This document shows positions 55,335-64,000 of a stretch of DNA of 64,000 nt, piece by piece. The stretch lies in NCBI RefSeq assembly GCF_900142295.1, contig NZ_FSRL01000001.1:1612001-1676000 (forward strand), read 5' to 3'. The translations under genes and the position numbers were made by a program. Below the pieces are notes generated by a model. It made no database searches. It worked only from the letters and a program-made list of their open reading frames with translations, and was not told the origin of the DNA. Source of the DNA: Vannielia litorea. GTDB lineage: Bacteria > Pseudomonadota > Alphaproteobacteria > Rhodobacterales > Rhodobacteraceae. How positions within the stretch are numbered: the stretch's first letter is position 1; each line of letters opens with the position of its first letter.

Positions 55335-56384
55335 ATGACCCAACGCCTCACCATCCGCCGCCCCGACGACTGGCACCTGCACCTGCGCGACGGGGCGATG
55401 CTCCGCGCCGTGCTGCCCCAGACCGTCGCCCACTTCTCCCGCGCCATCATCATGCCCAATCTGGTGCCGCCTGTCGTGACCCTCGACGACGCCATGGCCT
55501 ACCGCGAGCGGATCCTTGCCGCCGCGCCGGGCGTGGGGCTCTTCGAGCCGCTGATGACGCTCTACCTGACCGAAAACACCGATCCCGAGAATGTGGCCGC
55601 AGCCCATGCCACCGGGCTGGTGAAGGCGGTCAAGCTCTACCCCGCCGGCGCCACCACCAACTCCGCCTCCGGCGTGCGCGACTTCGACAAGGTGCGCGGC
55701 GTGCTCGAGAAGATGGCCGAAATCGGCATGCCGCTCTGCGTCCACGGCGAGGTCACCACCCACGAGGTCGATATCTTCGACCGCGAGGCCACCTTCATCG
55801 AAACCGTGCTCGACCCGCTCCGCCGCGCCACGCCCGGCCTGCGCGTGGTGATGGAGCACATCACCACCGCCGACGCGGTAGACTACCTGCGGGACGGCGG
55901 CGACGACCTCGGCGCCACGATCACCACCCACCACCTGATGATCAACCGCAACCACATGCTGGTGGGCGGCATCCGTCCGCATTACTACTGCCTGCCCGTG
56001 GTCAAACGCGAAAGGCACCGCGCCGCCCTGGCGGAGCTGGCCACCTCGGGGTTCAGCCGCTGTTTCCTCGGCACCGACAGCGCCCCGCACCTGGCCCGCG
56101 ACAAGCAAAGCCCCTGCGGCTGCGCGGGCGTGTTCTCCGCGCCCGTCACCATGAGCTGCCTTGCCACCGTCTTCGAAGACGCCGGCGCGCTCGACAAGCT
56201 CGAGGGGTTCACCTCGCTGAACGGCCCCGCCTTCTACCGCCTGCCCGCCAACGAGGCCACGATCACCCTCAGCCGCGAGCAAGAGCCTCTCACCTTCGCG
56301 CCGCAGATCGAAACCGAGAACGGGCCGGTTGTGGTCTTCGATCCGGGTCGTCCGCTGCACTGGCACGTGCTCGACGAGCTCTGA
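55335..56384 (+). CDS. pyrC: dihydroorotase (class II)
   Basis: A 349-residue amidohydrolase. It has the N-terminal [12 protein letters not shown] (metal histidines), the carbamylated lysine in [30 protein letters not shown] and HITTADAV (further metal ligands), and [14 protein letters not shown] with the catalytic aspartate. It cyclises N-carbamoyl-aspartate in pyrimidine synthesis. The ATG at 55335 gives [17 protein letters not shown]; earlier in-frame starts lack support. pyrE follows 82 bases on. Confidence 0.95.
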   Translation: MTQRLTIRRPDDWHLHLRDGAMLRAVLPQTVAHFSRAIIMPNLVPPVVTLDDAMAYRERILAAAPGVGLFEPLMTLYLTENTDPENVAAAHATGLVKAVKLYPAGATTNSASGVRDFDKVRGVLEKMAEIGMPLCVHGEVTTHEVDIFDREATFIETVLDPLRRATPGLRVVMEHITTADAVDYLRDGGDDLGATITTHHLMINRNHMLVGGIRPHYYCLPVVKRERHRAALAELATSGFSRCFLGTDSAPHLARDKQSPCGCAGVFSAPVTMSCLATVFEDAGALDKLEGFTSLNGPAFYRLPANEATITLSREQEPLTFAPQIETENGPVVVFDPGRPLHWHVLDEL

Positions 56385-56466
56385 CCTCCCTCCCGCGCAG
56401 GCGCCCGGGAGGTTGCAGACGGCAGCGAATGGATATTTAGAGCAGGAAACTGACAGGAGCCGCGCC

Positions 56467-57144
56467 ATGATCCCCACCTCGCACCCAGATGACGCCACCA
56501 TCGCCCGCATCGCCGCCGGGATGCTGCTCGAGATCGAGGCGGTCCACTTCAACCAGCGCGAGCCCTTCACCTATTCCTCCGGCCTCAAGGGCCCGACCTA
56601 CATCGACTGCCGCAAGCTCATCAGCTTTCCGCGCATCCGCTCCACGCTGATGGATTTCCTCGTGGTGAAGGTCATGCGCGACGCGGGCTTCGAGGCCTTC
56701 GACAACATCGCCGGCGGCGAGACGGCGGGCATTCCCTTTGCCGCCTTCGTGGCCGAGCGCATGGCCCTGCCCATGACCTACGTCCGCAAGAAGCCCAAGG
56801 GCTACGGCCGCAACGCCCGCATCGAGGGCGTGATGGCCGAAGGCGACCGGGTGCTGCTGGTCGAGGATCTCACCACCGACGGCGGCTCCAAGATCTCCTT
56901 CGTCGATGCCATCCGCGACACCGGCGCCACCTGCGCCCACACGGCGGTCGTCTTCTACTACGGCATCTTCCCCGAAACCGAGAAAACCCTCGGCGACCAC
57001 GGGGTGACGCTCCATCACCTCTGCACCTGGTGGGACGTGCTGGCCGTCGCCCGCGAGCGCGGCAGTTTCGACGCCGAAACCCTCGACGGGGTGGAGACCT
57101 TCCTGAACGATCCGGCCAAGTGGCGGGAAAGGTTCGGGAATTAA
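56467..57144 (+). CDS. pyrE: orotate phosphoribosyltransferase
   Basis: A 225-residue type I phosphoribosyltransferase with the PRPP-binding motif [14 protein letters not shown] and the orotate-binding [20 protein letters not shown] and [10 protein letters not shown] segments. It makes orotidine 5'-phosphate. The longer N- and C-terminal parts are typical of alphaproteobacterial PyrE. It follows pyrC with an 82-base spacer and probably shares its transcript. Confidence 0.95.
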   Translation: MIPTSHPDDATIARIAAGMLLEIEAVHFNQREPFTYSSGLKGPTYIDCRKLISFPRIRSTLMDFLVVKVMRDAGFEAFDNIAGGETAGIPFAAFVAERMALPMTYVRKKPKGYGRNARIEGVMAEGDRVLLVEDLTTDGGSKISFVDAIRDTGATCAHTAVVFYYGIFPETEKTLGDHGVTLHHLCTWWDVLAVARERGSFDAETLDGVETFLNDPAKWRERFGN

Positions 57145-57283
57145 TTTCAGGGGATAAAACCTGAGAAACTGCCGAGTCGCCGCCTTGGACGCATCCCGCA
57201 TCTAGAGGGCGTGCTCGCAGAAATCCGCAAGATGTGGTAAGCCAAGACCGGAGTCCGCACCACCCCACAGGGTTTAGCCTGGG

Positions 57284-57292
57284 TTATCCACA
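57284..57292 (+). promoter_or_regulatory. consensus DnaA box upstream of dnaB
   Basis: TTATCCACA at 57284-57292 is an exact DnaA box, 69 bases before the dnaB start. Only one copy was seen here, so it points to DnaA-linked control of dnaB rather than to an origin. Confidence 0.5.
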
Positions 57293-57360
57293 GAGATTTC
57301 CAGATACCCTCTGCGCGCGGAATCGGAGTATCACCTGCCTTCACAGGGGGACCGAGCAGA

Positions 57361-58851
57361 ATGAACGAGATCACCGCCTTCCGACCGGAAGGACCGGCGG
57401 AGGCGCAACAGGCTGCGCCGCACAACATCGAGGCCGAGCAGCAGCTGCTCGGAGCCATCCTCACCAACAACGACGTGTTCGACCGCGTCGCCATGGTGGT
57501 TGGCTCCGAGCATTTCTACGACCCGCTTCATGCCCGCATCTTCGAGGTGGCCGCAGCCCGGATCGCCAAGAACCTCGCGGCCACGCCGGTGTCGCTCAAG
57601 AGCTACCTCGAAGACGAGCCGGGGCTGAAGGAGGTGGGCGGCGCGGCCTATCTCGCCAAGCTCGCAGGCGTCGCCGTGGCCAGCTTTGCCGCCCGCGACT
57701 ACGCCCAGATCGTCTATGACCTCGCGATCCGCCGCGAACTGATGGGGCTGGGCCGTGACATCGCCGCCAAGGCCTCCGACGTCAACGTGGCCTCCGAGCC
57801 CAAGGACCAGATCGTCGAGGCCGAGCAGGCGCTCTACAAGCTCTCCGAGCAGGGCCGCACCGAGAGCGGTTTCCAGAGCTTTCTCAAGGCCGTGACCGAC
57901 GCCGTCAACGTCGCCAACGCGGCCTACCAGCGCGAGGGCGGGCTCGCCGGCATCTCCACCGGCCTGACCGACATGGACCGCAAGCTGGGCGGCCTCCACC
58001 CCTCCGACCTGCTGATCCTCGCGGGCCGCCCCTCGATGGGCAAGACCTCGCTGGCCACCAACATCGCCTTCAACATCGCCAAGGCCTACAAGCGCGGGCA
58101 GCTGCCCGACGGCTCCGAAGGCGCGGTCGATGGCGGCGTGGTGGGCTTCTTCTCGCTCGAGATGAGCGCCGAACAGCTCGCCTCCCGGATCCTCTCCGAG
58201 GCCGCCGAGATCAGCAGCCACAAGATCCGCCAGGGCGACATGGACGAAACCGAGTTCCGCCGTTTCGTCGAGGCCGCCAAGGCGCTCGAGGCCTGCCCGC
58301 TCTTCATCGACGACACCCCCGCCCTGCCGATCTCCCAGGTCGCGGCGCGGGCGCGGCGGCTCAAGCGCACCCAGGGGCTCGACGTGATCATCGTCGACTA
58401 CCTGCAGCTGCTGCGCGGCACCGCCGAGAACCGGGTGCAGGAGATCGCCGAGATCTCGATGGGGCTGAAGGCCATCGCCAAGGAGCTGAACATTCCCGTC
58501 ATCGCGCTCTCCCAGCTCTCCCGTCAGGTCGAAAGCCGCGAAGACAAGCGCCCCCAGCTCTCCGACCTGCGGGAATCTGGCTCGATCGAGCAGGACGCCG
58601 ACGTGGTGATGTTCGTGTTCCGCGAGGAGTATTATGCCGAGCGCGAGAAACCCTCCGACGACCAGCTCGACAAGATGGCCGAATGGCAGGAGCGCATGGC
58701 CCGGCTGCACGGCAAGGCCGAGGTGATCATCGGCAAGCAGCGCCACGGTCCCATCGGCACCGTGGAGCTGAGCTTCGAGAGCCAGTTCACCCGCTTCGGC
58801 AACCTCGTCCAGCCCTGGCAACAGGGCGGCGGCCAGGTCGATCAGTTCTAG
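57361..58851 (+). CDS. dnaB: replicative DNA helicase
   Basis: A 496-residue hexameric helicase. N-terminal domain (about 18-120, HNIEAEQQLLGAILTNNDVFDRV) and RecA-like motor with Walker A GRPSMGKTSLA, the motif GFFSLEMSAEQLASRIL, Walker B VIIVDYLQLL and ALSQLSRQVESREDKRP. The final ARLHGKAEVIIGKQRHGPIGTVELSF is typical. It unwinds DNA at the replication fork. A DnaA box lies upstream. Confidence 0.96.
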   Translation: MNEITAFRPEGPAEAQQAAPHNIEAEQQLLGAILTNNDVFDRVAMVVGSEHFYDPLHARIFEVAAARIAKNLAATPVSLKSYLEDEPGLKEVGGAAYLAKLAGVAVASFAARDYAQIVYDLAIRRELMGLGRDIAAKASDVNVASEPKDQIVEAEQALYKLSEQGRTESGFQSFLKAVTDAVNVANAAYQREGGLAGISTGLTDMDRKLGGLHPSDLLILAGRPSMGKTSLATNIAFNIAKAYKRGQLPDGSEGAVDGGVVGFFSLEMSAEQLASRILSEAAEISSHKIRQGDMDETEFRRFVEAAKALEACPLFIDDTPALPISQVAARARRLKRTQGLDVIIVDYLQLLRGTAENRVQEIAEISMGLKAIAKELNIPVIALSQLSRQVESREDKRPQLSDLRESGSIEQDADVVMFVFREEYYAEREKPSDDQLDKMAEWQERMARLHGKAEVIIGKQRHGPIGTVELSFESQFTRFGNLVQPWQQGGGQVDQF

Positions 58852-58951
58852 GCCCGCAGTCATCCTCGGGCCTGCCCCGATGATGACCGCCCGCCCGCGC
58901 CCCCGAGATCACAACCGCGCGACCCCCTTTCGCGGAATCGCCCGCTCCCGC

Positions 58952-59746
58952 ATGATTGCCCTCATGCGCCACGCCCTGCTTGCCCTAGCCCTCACCGCCC
59001 TGCCCCTCCAGGCCCAACAGATCGAGGTCGATGTCGAACTGGCCCTGATGGTCGATGTCTCCCGCTCGATGACCCCAAACGAGGTCGAGATCCAGCGGCG
59101 CGGCTATGCCGAGGCGATCCTCTCGAACGAGGTGATGACGGCCGTGCAATCGGGCCTCCTGGGCGCCATCGCGGTGACCTATGTGGAATGGGCCGGCAAC
59201 TACACCCAGCGCGAGATCGTCCCCTGGACGGTGATCCAGACGCCGGAGGACGCCCGCGCCTTCACCGAGGCCCTCTCGCAAACCTTCGCCGGCGGGATGC
59301 GCCGCACCTCGATCTCGGGCGCCATCGAATACGGGATGGATTCGATCGAGGGCAACGCCTACACCGGGCTGCGCCGGGTGATCGACGTTTCGGGCGACGG
59401 CCCCAACAACCAGGGCAGCCTGGTGGAGCGCGCCCGCGATGCGGCAGTGGGCAAGGGCATCGTGATCAACGGCCTGCCGCTGATGACCAACGAGGGCCTC
59501 TCGGGCACCTGGGATATCGGCGGGCTCGACCTCTACTACCGCGACTGCGTGATCGGCGGGCCGGGCAGCTTTGTGATCCCCGTCCTCGAATGGAGCGAGT
59601 TCGCCGCGGCGGTCCGCCGCAAGCTGGTGCTCGAGATCGCGGGCCTGCCGCCGCCTGCGCAGATCATCCGCGCCCAGGCCCCCTTCGATTGCCTCATCGG
59701 CGAGAAGATGTGGGAGCAACGCCGCCGCTACTGGGACGAACCCTGA
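58952..59746 (+). CDS. DUF1194 secreted VWA-like protein
   Basis: A 264-residue protein with a signal peptide (about 1-22, ending QAQQ) and a DUF1194/VWA domain. VDVELALMVDVSRSMTPNEVEIQRRGYAEAI holds a DxSxS MIDAS motif, and RVIDVSGDGPNNQGSLVERARDAAVGKGIVINGLPLM follows. Metal-dependent binding is likely; the partner is unknown. ATGs at 58952 and 58964 are both possible, and the first was used. Probably periplasmic or extracellular. Confidence 0.82.
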   Translation: MIALMRHALLALALTALPLQAQQIEVDVELALMVDVSRSMTPNEVEIQRRGYAEAILSNEVMTAVQSGLLGAIAVTYVEWAGNYTQREIVPWTVIQTPEDARAFTEALSQTFAGGMRRTSISGAIEYGMDSIEGNAYTGLRRVIDVSGDGPNNQGSLVERARDAAVGKGIVINGLPLMTNEGLSGTWDIGGLDLYYRDCVIGGPGSFVIPVLEWSEFAAAVRRKLVLEIAGLPPPAQIIRAQAPFDCLIGEKMWEQRRRYWDEP

Positions 59747-59834
59747 GACCGAACCGGCAACCCCGGCGCGCTTCCGCACCGCAGCGCGCTTTCACGCTTG
59801 ACGCCGCCTTCCGCCCCCCGCACAAACCGGCCCC

Positions 59835-60884
59835 ATGGGCACCGGGCAGTTAACGATCGACCTTGATGCAATCGCGGCCAACTGGTCCGCGCTCGACTCC
59901 ATGTCGGGTGGCGGCACCGAGACCGGCGCGGTGGTCAAGGCCAATGGCTACGGCCTCGGGGCAGCCCGGGTGGCGCGGGCCCTCGCCCACGCGGGGGCGC
60001 GCCGGTTCTTCGTGGCCCATGCCGAGGAAGGTGCCAGCATCCGCAACGCGCTGGGGCGTGGCCCCGAGATCTACGTCTTCTCGGGCCACATGCGCGGCGA
60101 CACCGACATGCTGGGCGATCTCGACCTGATCCCCATGATCAACTCGATCGAGCAGCTCACCCGCCACATCGAGGCCCTGCCCGATGCGCCCTTCGGGATC
60201 CAGCTCGACACCGGCATGAACCGGCTCGGCATGGAGCCCGGCGAATGGGCCGCCGTGCGCGACATCGTGGTGCCTCGCAAGCCCCGGCTGATCATGAGCC
60301 ATCTCGCCTCCGCCGACGAACCCGAGAGCCCGCAGAACCAGGCCCAGGTAACCCTCTTCCGCGAGCTGACCGCCGGCTGCGGCATCCCGCGCTCGCTCGC
60401 GGCCACCGGCGGCATCCTGCTGGGGCCCGAGTATCACTTCGAGCTGACCCGGCCCGGCATCGGCCTCTACGGCGCGCGCCCCTTCACCGAGGCGCGCCCC
60501 GTGGTGCAGCTCGACCTGCCGGTGGTGCAATGCGGCGTGGTGCTGAAGGGCGAGGCCGTGGGCTACAACGCCACCTGGGTGGCCGAGGTCGACACGCCCA
60601 CCGCCACCGTGCTGGGCGGCTATGCCGACGGCATCCTGCGGGCGCTGACCAACAAGGGCAGCCTCTGGGCCGACGGCATCGAGTGTCCGATCCTCGGCCG
60701 GGTGTCGATGGATGCGATCACCGTCGATATCTCCGGCCTCGACCGCGAGCCGCGCGCGCTCTCGCTGCTCTGCCCCGAGCAGGGGGTCGACGCCGTGGCT
60801 GATGTCGCCGGCACCATCGGCTACGAGATCCTCACCGCGCTCGGCCCCCGCTACACCCGCCGCTACTCCGGTCGCGCGGGCTGA
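59835..60884 (+). CDS. alr: alanine racemase
   Basis: A 349-residue PLP enzyme that makes D-alanine for peptidoglycan. The PLP lysine is in AVVKANGYGLG, the second catalytic tyrosine probably in VGYNATWVAE, and LGRVSMDAITVDIS is the C-terminal family motif. It is slightly shorter than typical Alr (about 360-380). The MlaE-type permease gene follows almost immediately (TTG at 60892). Confidence 0.93.
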   Translation: MGTGQLTIDLDAIAANWSALDSMSGGGTETGAVVKANGYGLGAARVARALAHAGARRFFVAHAEEGASIRNALGRGPEIYVFSGHMRGDTDMLGDLDLIPMINSIEQLTRHIEALPDAPFGIQLDTGMNRLGMEPGEWAAVRDIVVPRKPRLIMSHLASADEPESPQNQAQVTLFRELTAGCGIPRSLAATGGILLGPEYHFELTRPGIGLYGARPFTEARPVVQLDLPVVQCGVVLKGEAVGYNATWVAEVDTPTATVLGGYADGILRALTNKGSLWADGIECPILGRVSMDAITVDISGLDREPRALSLLCPEQGVDAVADVAGTIGYEILTALGPRYTRRYSGRAG

Positions 60885-60891
60885 CCGCGCC

Positions 60892-61677
60892 TTGGCCGCC
60901 CTCCTGACACCCCTGGCACTGCTGGGCCGCAACACCCTCGCGGCGCTGGCCGCCATCGGCCGCGTGGCGCTCTTTCTGTGGTCCACCCTCAGCCACATCC
61001 TGCGCCCCCCCTTCTACCTGAAGGAACTCTGGCACGCCGTTCTGAACGTTGGATATTTCTCCCTGCCCGTGGTCGGGCTCACCGCCATCTTCACCGGCGG
61101 TGCCCTGGCCCTGCAGATCTACTCCGGCGGCTCGCGCTTCAATGCCGAGGCGGTGGTGCCGCAGATCGTCGCCATCGGCATGGTGCGCGAGCTTGGCCCC
61201 GTGCTGGTCGGCCTGATGATTGCTGCCCGCGTCACCTCCTCCGTCGCCGCCGAGATCGCCACCATGAAGGTCACCGAGCAGATCGACGCACTCGTCACCC
61301 TCTCCACCCACCCGATGAAATACCTCACCGTCCCCCGCGTGCTGGCCGCCCTCGTGACCGTGCCCGCGCTGGTGGCCGTTGGCGACGTGATCGGCGTCAT
61401 GGGCGGCTTCATCGTCGCCACCGAGCGGCTGGGCTTCAACGCCGCCGCCTACCTGCAGAACACCTGGAACTTCCTCGAGGCGCTCGACATCGTCTCGAGC
61501 CTCGTCAAGGGCGCCGTCTTCGGCTTTATCGCGGCCCTCATGGGCTGCTACTACGGCATGAACTCGGGCCGCGGCGCGCAGGGCGTGGGCCGCGCCACCA
61601 AGTCCTCCGTGGTCGCCGCCGCCGTGCTGATCCTTGCGGCCAACTTTCTTCTGACGCAGGCGTTCTTCTCCATATGA
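60892..61677 (+). CDS. MlaE-type ABC transporter permease
   Basis: A 261-residue permease with five or six membrane segments and the MlaE signature ALALQIYSGGSRFNAEAVVPQIVAIGMVRELGPVLVGLMIAARVTSSVAAEIATMKVTEQIDAL. It forms the inner-membrane channel of a phospholipid or lipid transporter. An apparent TTG at 60892 gives the usual length; no clear ribosome site is seen, so coupling to alr is likely. The ATPase gene overlaps its end by 4 bases. Confidence 0.88.
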   Translation: MAALLTPLALLGRNTLAALAAIGRVALFLWSTLSHILRPPFYLKELWHAVLNVGYFSLPVVGLTAIFTGGALALQIYSGGSRFNAEAVVPQIVAIGMVRELGPVLVGLMIAARVTSSVAAEIATMKVTEQIDALVTLSTHPMKYLTVPRVLAALVTVPALVAVGDVIGVMGGFIVATERLGFNAAAYLQNTWNFLEALDIVSSLVKGAVFGFIAALMGCYYGMNSGRGAQGVGRATKSSVVAAAVLILAANFLLTQAFFSI

Positions 61678-62432
61678 TCGAGCTGCAGAATGTCCATAAG
61701 TCCTTCGGTTCAAAGGACGTTCTGCGCGGGGTCGATCTCCTCGTCGGCAAGGGCCGCTCCATGGTCATCATCGGCGGCTCGGGCACCGGCAAGTCGGTGA
61801 CGCTGAAGTGCATCCTCGGCCTCGTCGCCCCCGATCAGGGCCGCATCACCGTCGACGGCGCGCCCGTGGCCGCGGTGAAGTCCGCCAGGGCGCGCGAGGC
61901 CTTTCTCGCCCGCTTCGGGATGCTCTTCCAGGGCGGCGCACTGTTCGATTCGCTCCCGGTCTGGCAAAACGTCGCCTTCCGCCTCCTGCGCGGCCAGCTC
62001 AAGCGCCCAAGGGCCGAGGCCCGTGACATCGCCATCGAAAAGCTGCGCCGTGTCGGGCTCGGGGCCGAAACCGCCGATCTCTTCCCCGCCGAGCTTTCGG
62101 GCGGCATGCAAAAGCGCGTCGGTCTTGCCCGCGCCATCGCCGCCGAGCCCGAGATCATCTTCTTCGACGAGCCCACCACCGGTCTCGATCCGATCATGGC
62201 CGGGGTCATCAACGAGCTGATCCGCGAGATCGTCACCGAGATGGGCGCCACCGCCGTGACCATCACCCACGACATGACCTCGGTCCGCGCCATTGCCGAC
62301 GATGTCGCCATGCTCCACGCCGGCAAGATCCGCTGGACCGGCCCTGTCGAAGAAATGGACGCCGCATCAGACCCTTACCTGACGCAGTTCATCACCGGCA
62401 GCGCAGAAGGCCCGATCGAGACACTGCGCTGA
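61674..62432 (+). CDS. MlaF-type ABC transporter ATP-binding protein
   Basis: A 252-residue ABC ATPase with Walker A GGSGTGKSVTLKC, the Q-loop in FQGGALFDSLPVWQNV, signature LSGGMQKRVGLARAIA, and Walker B IIFFDEPTTGLDPI. With the overlapping MlaE-type permease it forms the core of a lipid transporter. No MlaD (MCE) gene follows in the window. Confidence 0.9.
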   Translation: MIELQNVHKSFGSKDVLRGVDLLVGKGRSMVIIGGSGTGKSVTLKCILGLVAPDQGRITVDGAPVAAVKSARAREAFLARFGMLFQGGALFDSLPVWQNVAFRLLRGQLKRPRAEARDIAIEKLRRVGLGAETADLFPAELSGGMQKRVGLARAIAAEPEIIFFDEPTTGLDPIMAGVINELIREIVTEMGATAVTITHDMTSVRAIADDVAMLHAGKIRWTGPVEEMDAASDPYLTQFITGSAEGPIETLR

Positions 62433-62551
62433 ACGGCGCCCGTTTCCAATCCGGAAACAGTTTCGGCCACCCCTTTCGACTGTCTCGAAACAAATAGATT
62501 AACGGCTCGTCAATCCTCCGCTACGCTGACGGGGCTGGGATTTTCTGTTTC

Positions 62552-62569
62552 GGCTCAACTGTTTGAGCC
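62552..62569. promoter_or_regulatory. inverted repeat in the leader of the next gene
   Basis: GGCTCAA (62552-62558) and TTGAGCC (62563-62569) with a 4-base loop end 20 bases before the start of the coiled-coil membrane protein gene. It could be a leader hairpin or an operator. Confidence 0.4.
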
Positions 62570-62589
62570 AAAGGGTGAAGGGGGATAGA

Positions 62590-63381
62590 ATGAACGTCAC
62601 GAATGAGACGCCCGCAGACCGTCTGTTTCAGGCGCTGAGGGCGCTGTCGCTCACGGCCTTCGCCGTGCTCGCGATCGGCCTCACCGGGGCCACGGCGCTC
62701 GCCACCTTCGGCACACTGCCCTGGCTGGAGGCGCGGCTCACCTTCGGCGCAACCACCTACGAGACCGCCGGAATCTGGATCCAGTCCGGCCTCACCCTCT
62801 TTGCCCTCGCCCTCTGTGCCTTCCTGCCCGCCAACCGCCAGATCCTGGCGCTGCAGAAGAGCCACCGCGACTTTCACCTCTCGATGGACGACATCGCCCG
62901 CGCCTATGCCATCTGTCATGCCGCCGACCGCGCCGGCGCCTTCTCGATGTCCTCCGAGTTCGATGCCGTGCGCGAGCGCATGCTCTTCATGCGCCGCCAC
63001 CCCGACCTGCGCGGGCTGGAGCCCGGCGTGCTCGAAGTCGCGGCCCAGATGAGCCAGGTCAGCCGCGACCTCGCCACCGTCTACTCCGACGAGAAGATGG
63101 AGCGCGCCACCACCTTCCTGCGTCAGCGCCAGGAGGAGATCGACGCCTTCGCCGACCGCCTGGCGCTCGCCCAGAAGACCACCGACGAGATCAAGCGCTG
63201 GAGCCAGCAGATCAACGTCGAAGAGAGCATCCAGGCCACCCAGCTCGCCCAGCTCGAGCGCGACCTTCTCGAGCTTCTGCCCGAGTTGGGCTTCGACGTG
63301 GAGGAGCAGCCCTTGCCGCCTGCGGATGACAACAAGGTGGTGCCGATGGCCGCCAAGACCGGCAAGCCCGCCGCCGAGTAG
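62590..63381 (+). CDS. hypothetical membrane / coiled-coil protein
   Basis: A 263-residue protein with two N-terminal membrane segments (about 20-42 and 60-82) and a long charged helical region (about 85-240) likely to form a coiled coil (LRQRQEEIDAFADRLALAQKTTDEIKRWSQQINVEESIQATQLAQLERDLLELLPELG). Similar Rhodobacteraceae proteins are often named DNA repair protein, but I see no repair motif. It is probably an inner-membrane protein with a large cytoplasmic domain. The ATG at 62590 was chosen; GAAGGGG lies just upstream. Confidence 0.6.
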   Translation: MNVTNETPADRLFQALRALSLTAFAVLAIGLTGATALATFGTLPWLEARLTFGATTYETAGIWIQSGLTLFALALCAFLPANRQILALQKSHRDFHLSMDDIARAYAICHAADRAGAFSMSSEFDAVRERMLFMRRHPDLRGLEPGVLEVAAQMSQVSRDLATVYSDEKMERATTFLRQRQEEIDAFADRLALAQKTTDEIKRWSQQINVEESIQATQLAQLERDLLELLPELGFDVEEQPLPPADDNKVVPMAAKTGKPAAE

Positions 63382-63455
63382 CGCCGCATTCGCGGCGCCG
63401 TGGCCCGGCCGAACAGGCCCCGCAGCTTCACATCCCGGTCCCCGGCCCCTATGTC

Positions 63456-64000
63456 ATGTGCAATGACAACCGCCGGAAGGCCGACGATTTGCCGCTCGCC
63501 CTCAAGCTCGCCAACCTCGCTCTCCTCGTGCTGTTTCCGGTCGCCTGGTTCGCCCCGCTCCTGCGCGCCGGCCTGCTGCCGCTCTTCGGCCTCTCCGAAA
63601 TCTCGGTGATCTCCGGCCTCCAGGAGCTCTGGAGCAAGGACGTGTTCCTGGCGCTTGTGGTCACCGCCTTCGCCCTCTTCGCCCCCTACCTGAAGACCCT
63701 GGGCCTTGCGCTGCTGCACTTCGGCCTGATGCACCGCAAGGTGCTCCCCGCCCTGCACGTCCTGGGCAAGCTGGCCATGGCCGACATCTTCCTGATCGCG
63801 CTCTACATCGTGGTCGCCAAGGGCATCGGCCTGGGCCGCGTCGAGGTCGCCTGGGGCCTCTACCTCTTCACCGCCTGCATCCTCGCCTCGCTGGGTATCT
63901 CGTTTCTCACCGAGAAGAGCCGCAAGCGTTTGCCCGCTCCGGAACCGAAAATTGGTTCGCAGGTACGCCAACAGGCAACACCATCAGGCCTCGAAACCGA
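63456..64000 (+). CDS. paraquat-inducible protein A (PqiA) family, N-terminal part
   Basis: The frame is open from an ATG at 63456 to the window end (181 codons), so the C-terminus is missing. Four membrane segments alternate with short loops. LALKLANLALLVLFPVAWFAPLLRA and SVISGLQELWSKDVFLALVVTAFALFAPYLKTLGLALL match the PqiA domain. PqiA works with PqiB-type MCE proteins in lipid trafficking to the outer membrane, and a pqiB gene may follow outside the window. The ribosome site is weak, so the start is uncertain. Confidence 0.8.
   Translation, partial: MCNDNRRKADDLPLALKLANLALLVLFPVAWFAPLLRAGLLPLFGLSEISVISGLQELWSKDVFLALVVTAFALFAPYLKTLGLALLHFGLMHRKVLPALHVLGKLAMADIFLIALYIVVAKGIGLGRVEVAWGLYLFTACILASLGISFLTEKSRKRLPAPEPKIGSQVRQQATPSGLET

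Noticed and set aside
57146-57172. Short TCAGG/CCTGA stem after pyrE
   Set aside because: Five-base stem with mismatches and no T-run; not distinguishable from chance.
57284-57292. Replication origin near dnaB
   Set aside because: Only a single DnaA box was found, without an AT-rich unwinding region, dnaA/dnaN or other origin genes.

Overview
The window reads as GC-rich chromosomal DNA from an alphaproteobacterium of the Rhodobacteraceae (Roseobacter/Rhodobacter group). This rests on gene families typical of that group: the adjacent RSP_2648-type PIN protein and RSP_2647-type RNA methyltransferase, a DUF6778 lipoprotein, a DUF1127 small protein, a DUF1194 VWA protein, a CoA-acylating methylmalonate-semialdehyde dehydrogenase, and a class II dihydroorotase followed by pyrE and dnaB. 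Genes are dense, on both strands, and often overlap by 4 bases. No rRNA, tRNA, CRISPR array, insertion sequence or prophage was seen. Both ends are cut: an OsmC-family gene at the left and a PqiA-family gene at the right.

Layout. 0-7.1 kb: OsmC tail, M48 peptidase, PIN/RNA methyltransferase pair, small lipoproteins and a large secreted TPR-CHAT protein. 7.2-9.8 kb: Entner-Doudoroff genes edd-eda behind a promoter whose spacer holds a LacI-type palindrome. 9.8-10.9 kb: lytic transglycosylase. 11.0-20.8 kb: one long minus-strand operon for leucine/isovalerate breakdown (isovaleryl-CoA dehydrogenase, both methylcrotonyl-CoA carboxylase subunits, a probable methylglutaconyl-CoA hydratase, HMG-CoA lyase), interleaved with six non-pathway genes (EcsC, LprI-like, nuclease-like, GST and two unknowns), with a strong promoter and adjacent palindromic operator. 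21.0-22.6 kb: tandem secreted SH3/DUF1236 paralogues. 22.7-28.6 kb: DegT aminotransferase, HAD phosphatase, glmU-glmS (UDP-GlcNAc synthesis) and an AlkD-like protein. 28.6-32.1 kb: lipoprotein, moaA, a ccdAB toxin-antitoxin pair, a glycosyltransferase-like gene and coaD.

32.3-34.5 kb carries the most striking accessory unit: an EagR/DcrB-type adaptor, a prePAAR-PAAR protein ending in an M91-type zinc peptidase domain, and an overlapping lipoprotein gene that may be its immunity gene. This is an orphan type VI secretion effector cassette with no structural T6SS genes nearby. 34.5-37.5 kb: CBS protein and a LysR regulator divergent from mmsA. 37.6-39.4 kb is AT-richer by eye and holds a methyltransferase-like gene and a family 2 glycosyltransferase, probably acquired. 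39.5-42.4 kb: small secreted or membrane proteins, including a DUF2892 gene with a candidate sulfide-responsive (SqrR/BigR) operator.

42.5-54.9 kb: uvrA, an MFS transporter, a large secreted VWA protein with seven tandem repeats, glutaryl-CoA dehydrogenase, a DUF1127 gene with a structured leader, small unknowns and a phasin-like protein with a Lys/Ala/Pro-rich tail. 55.3-64.0 kb: pyrC, pyrE, dnaB, a DUF1194 VWA protein, alr, an MlaE/MlaF-type lipid transporter pair, a membrane/coiled-coil protein and the start of pqiA. Most enzyme calls are secure from motifs. Functions of small secreted proteins, operator assignments and the immunity role are inference.
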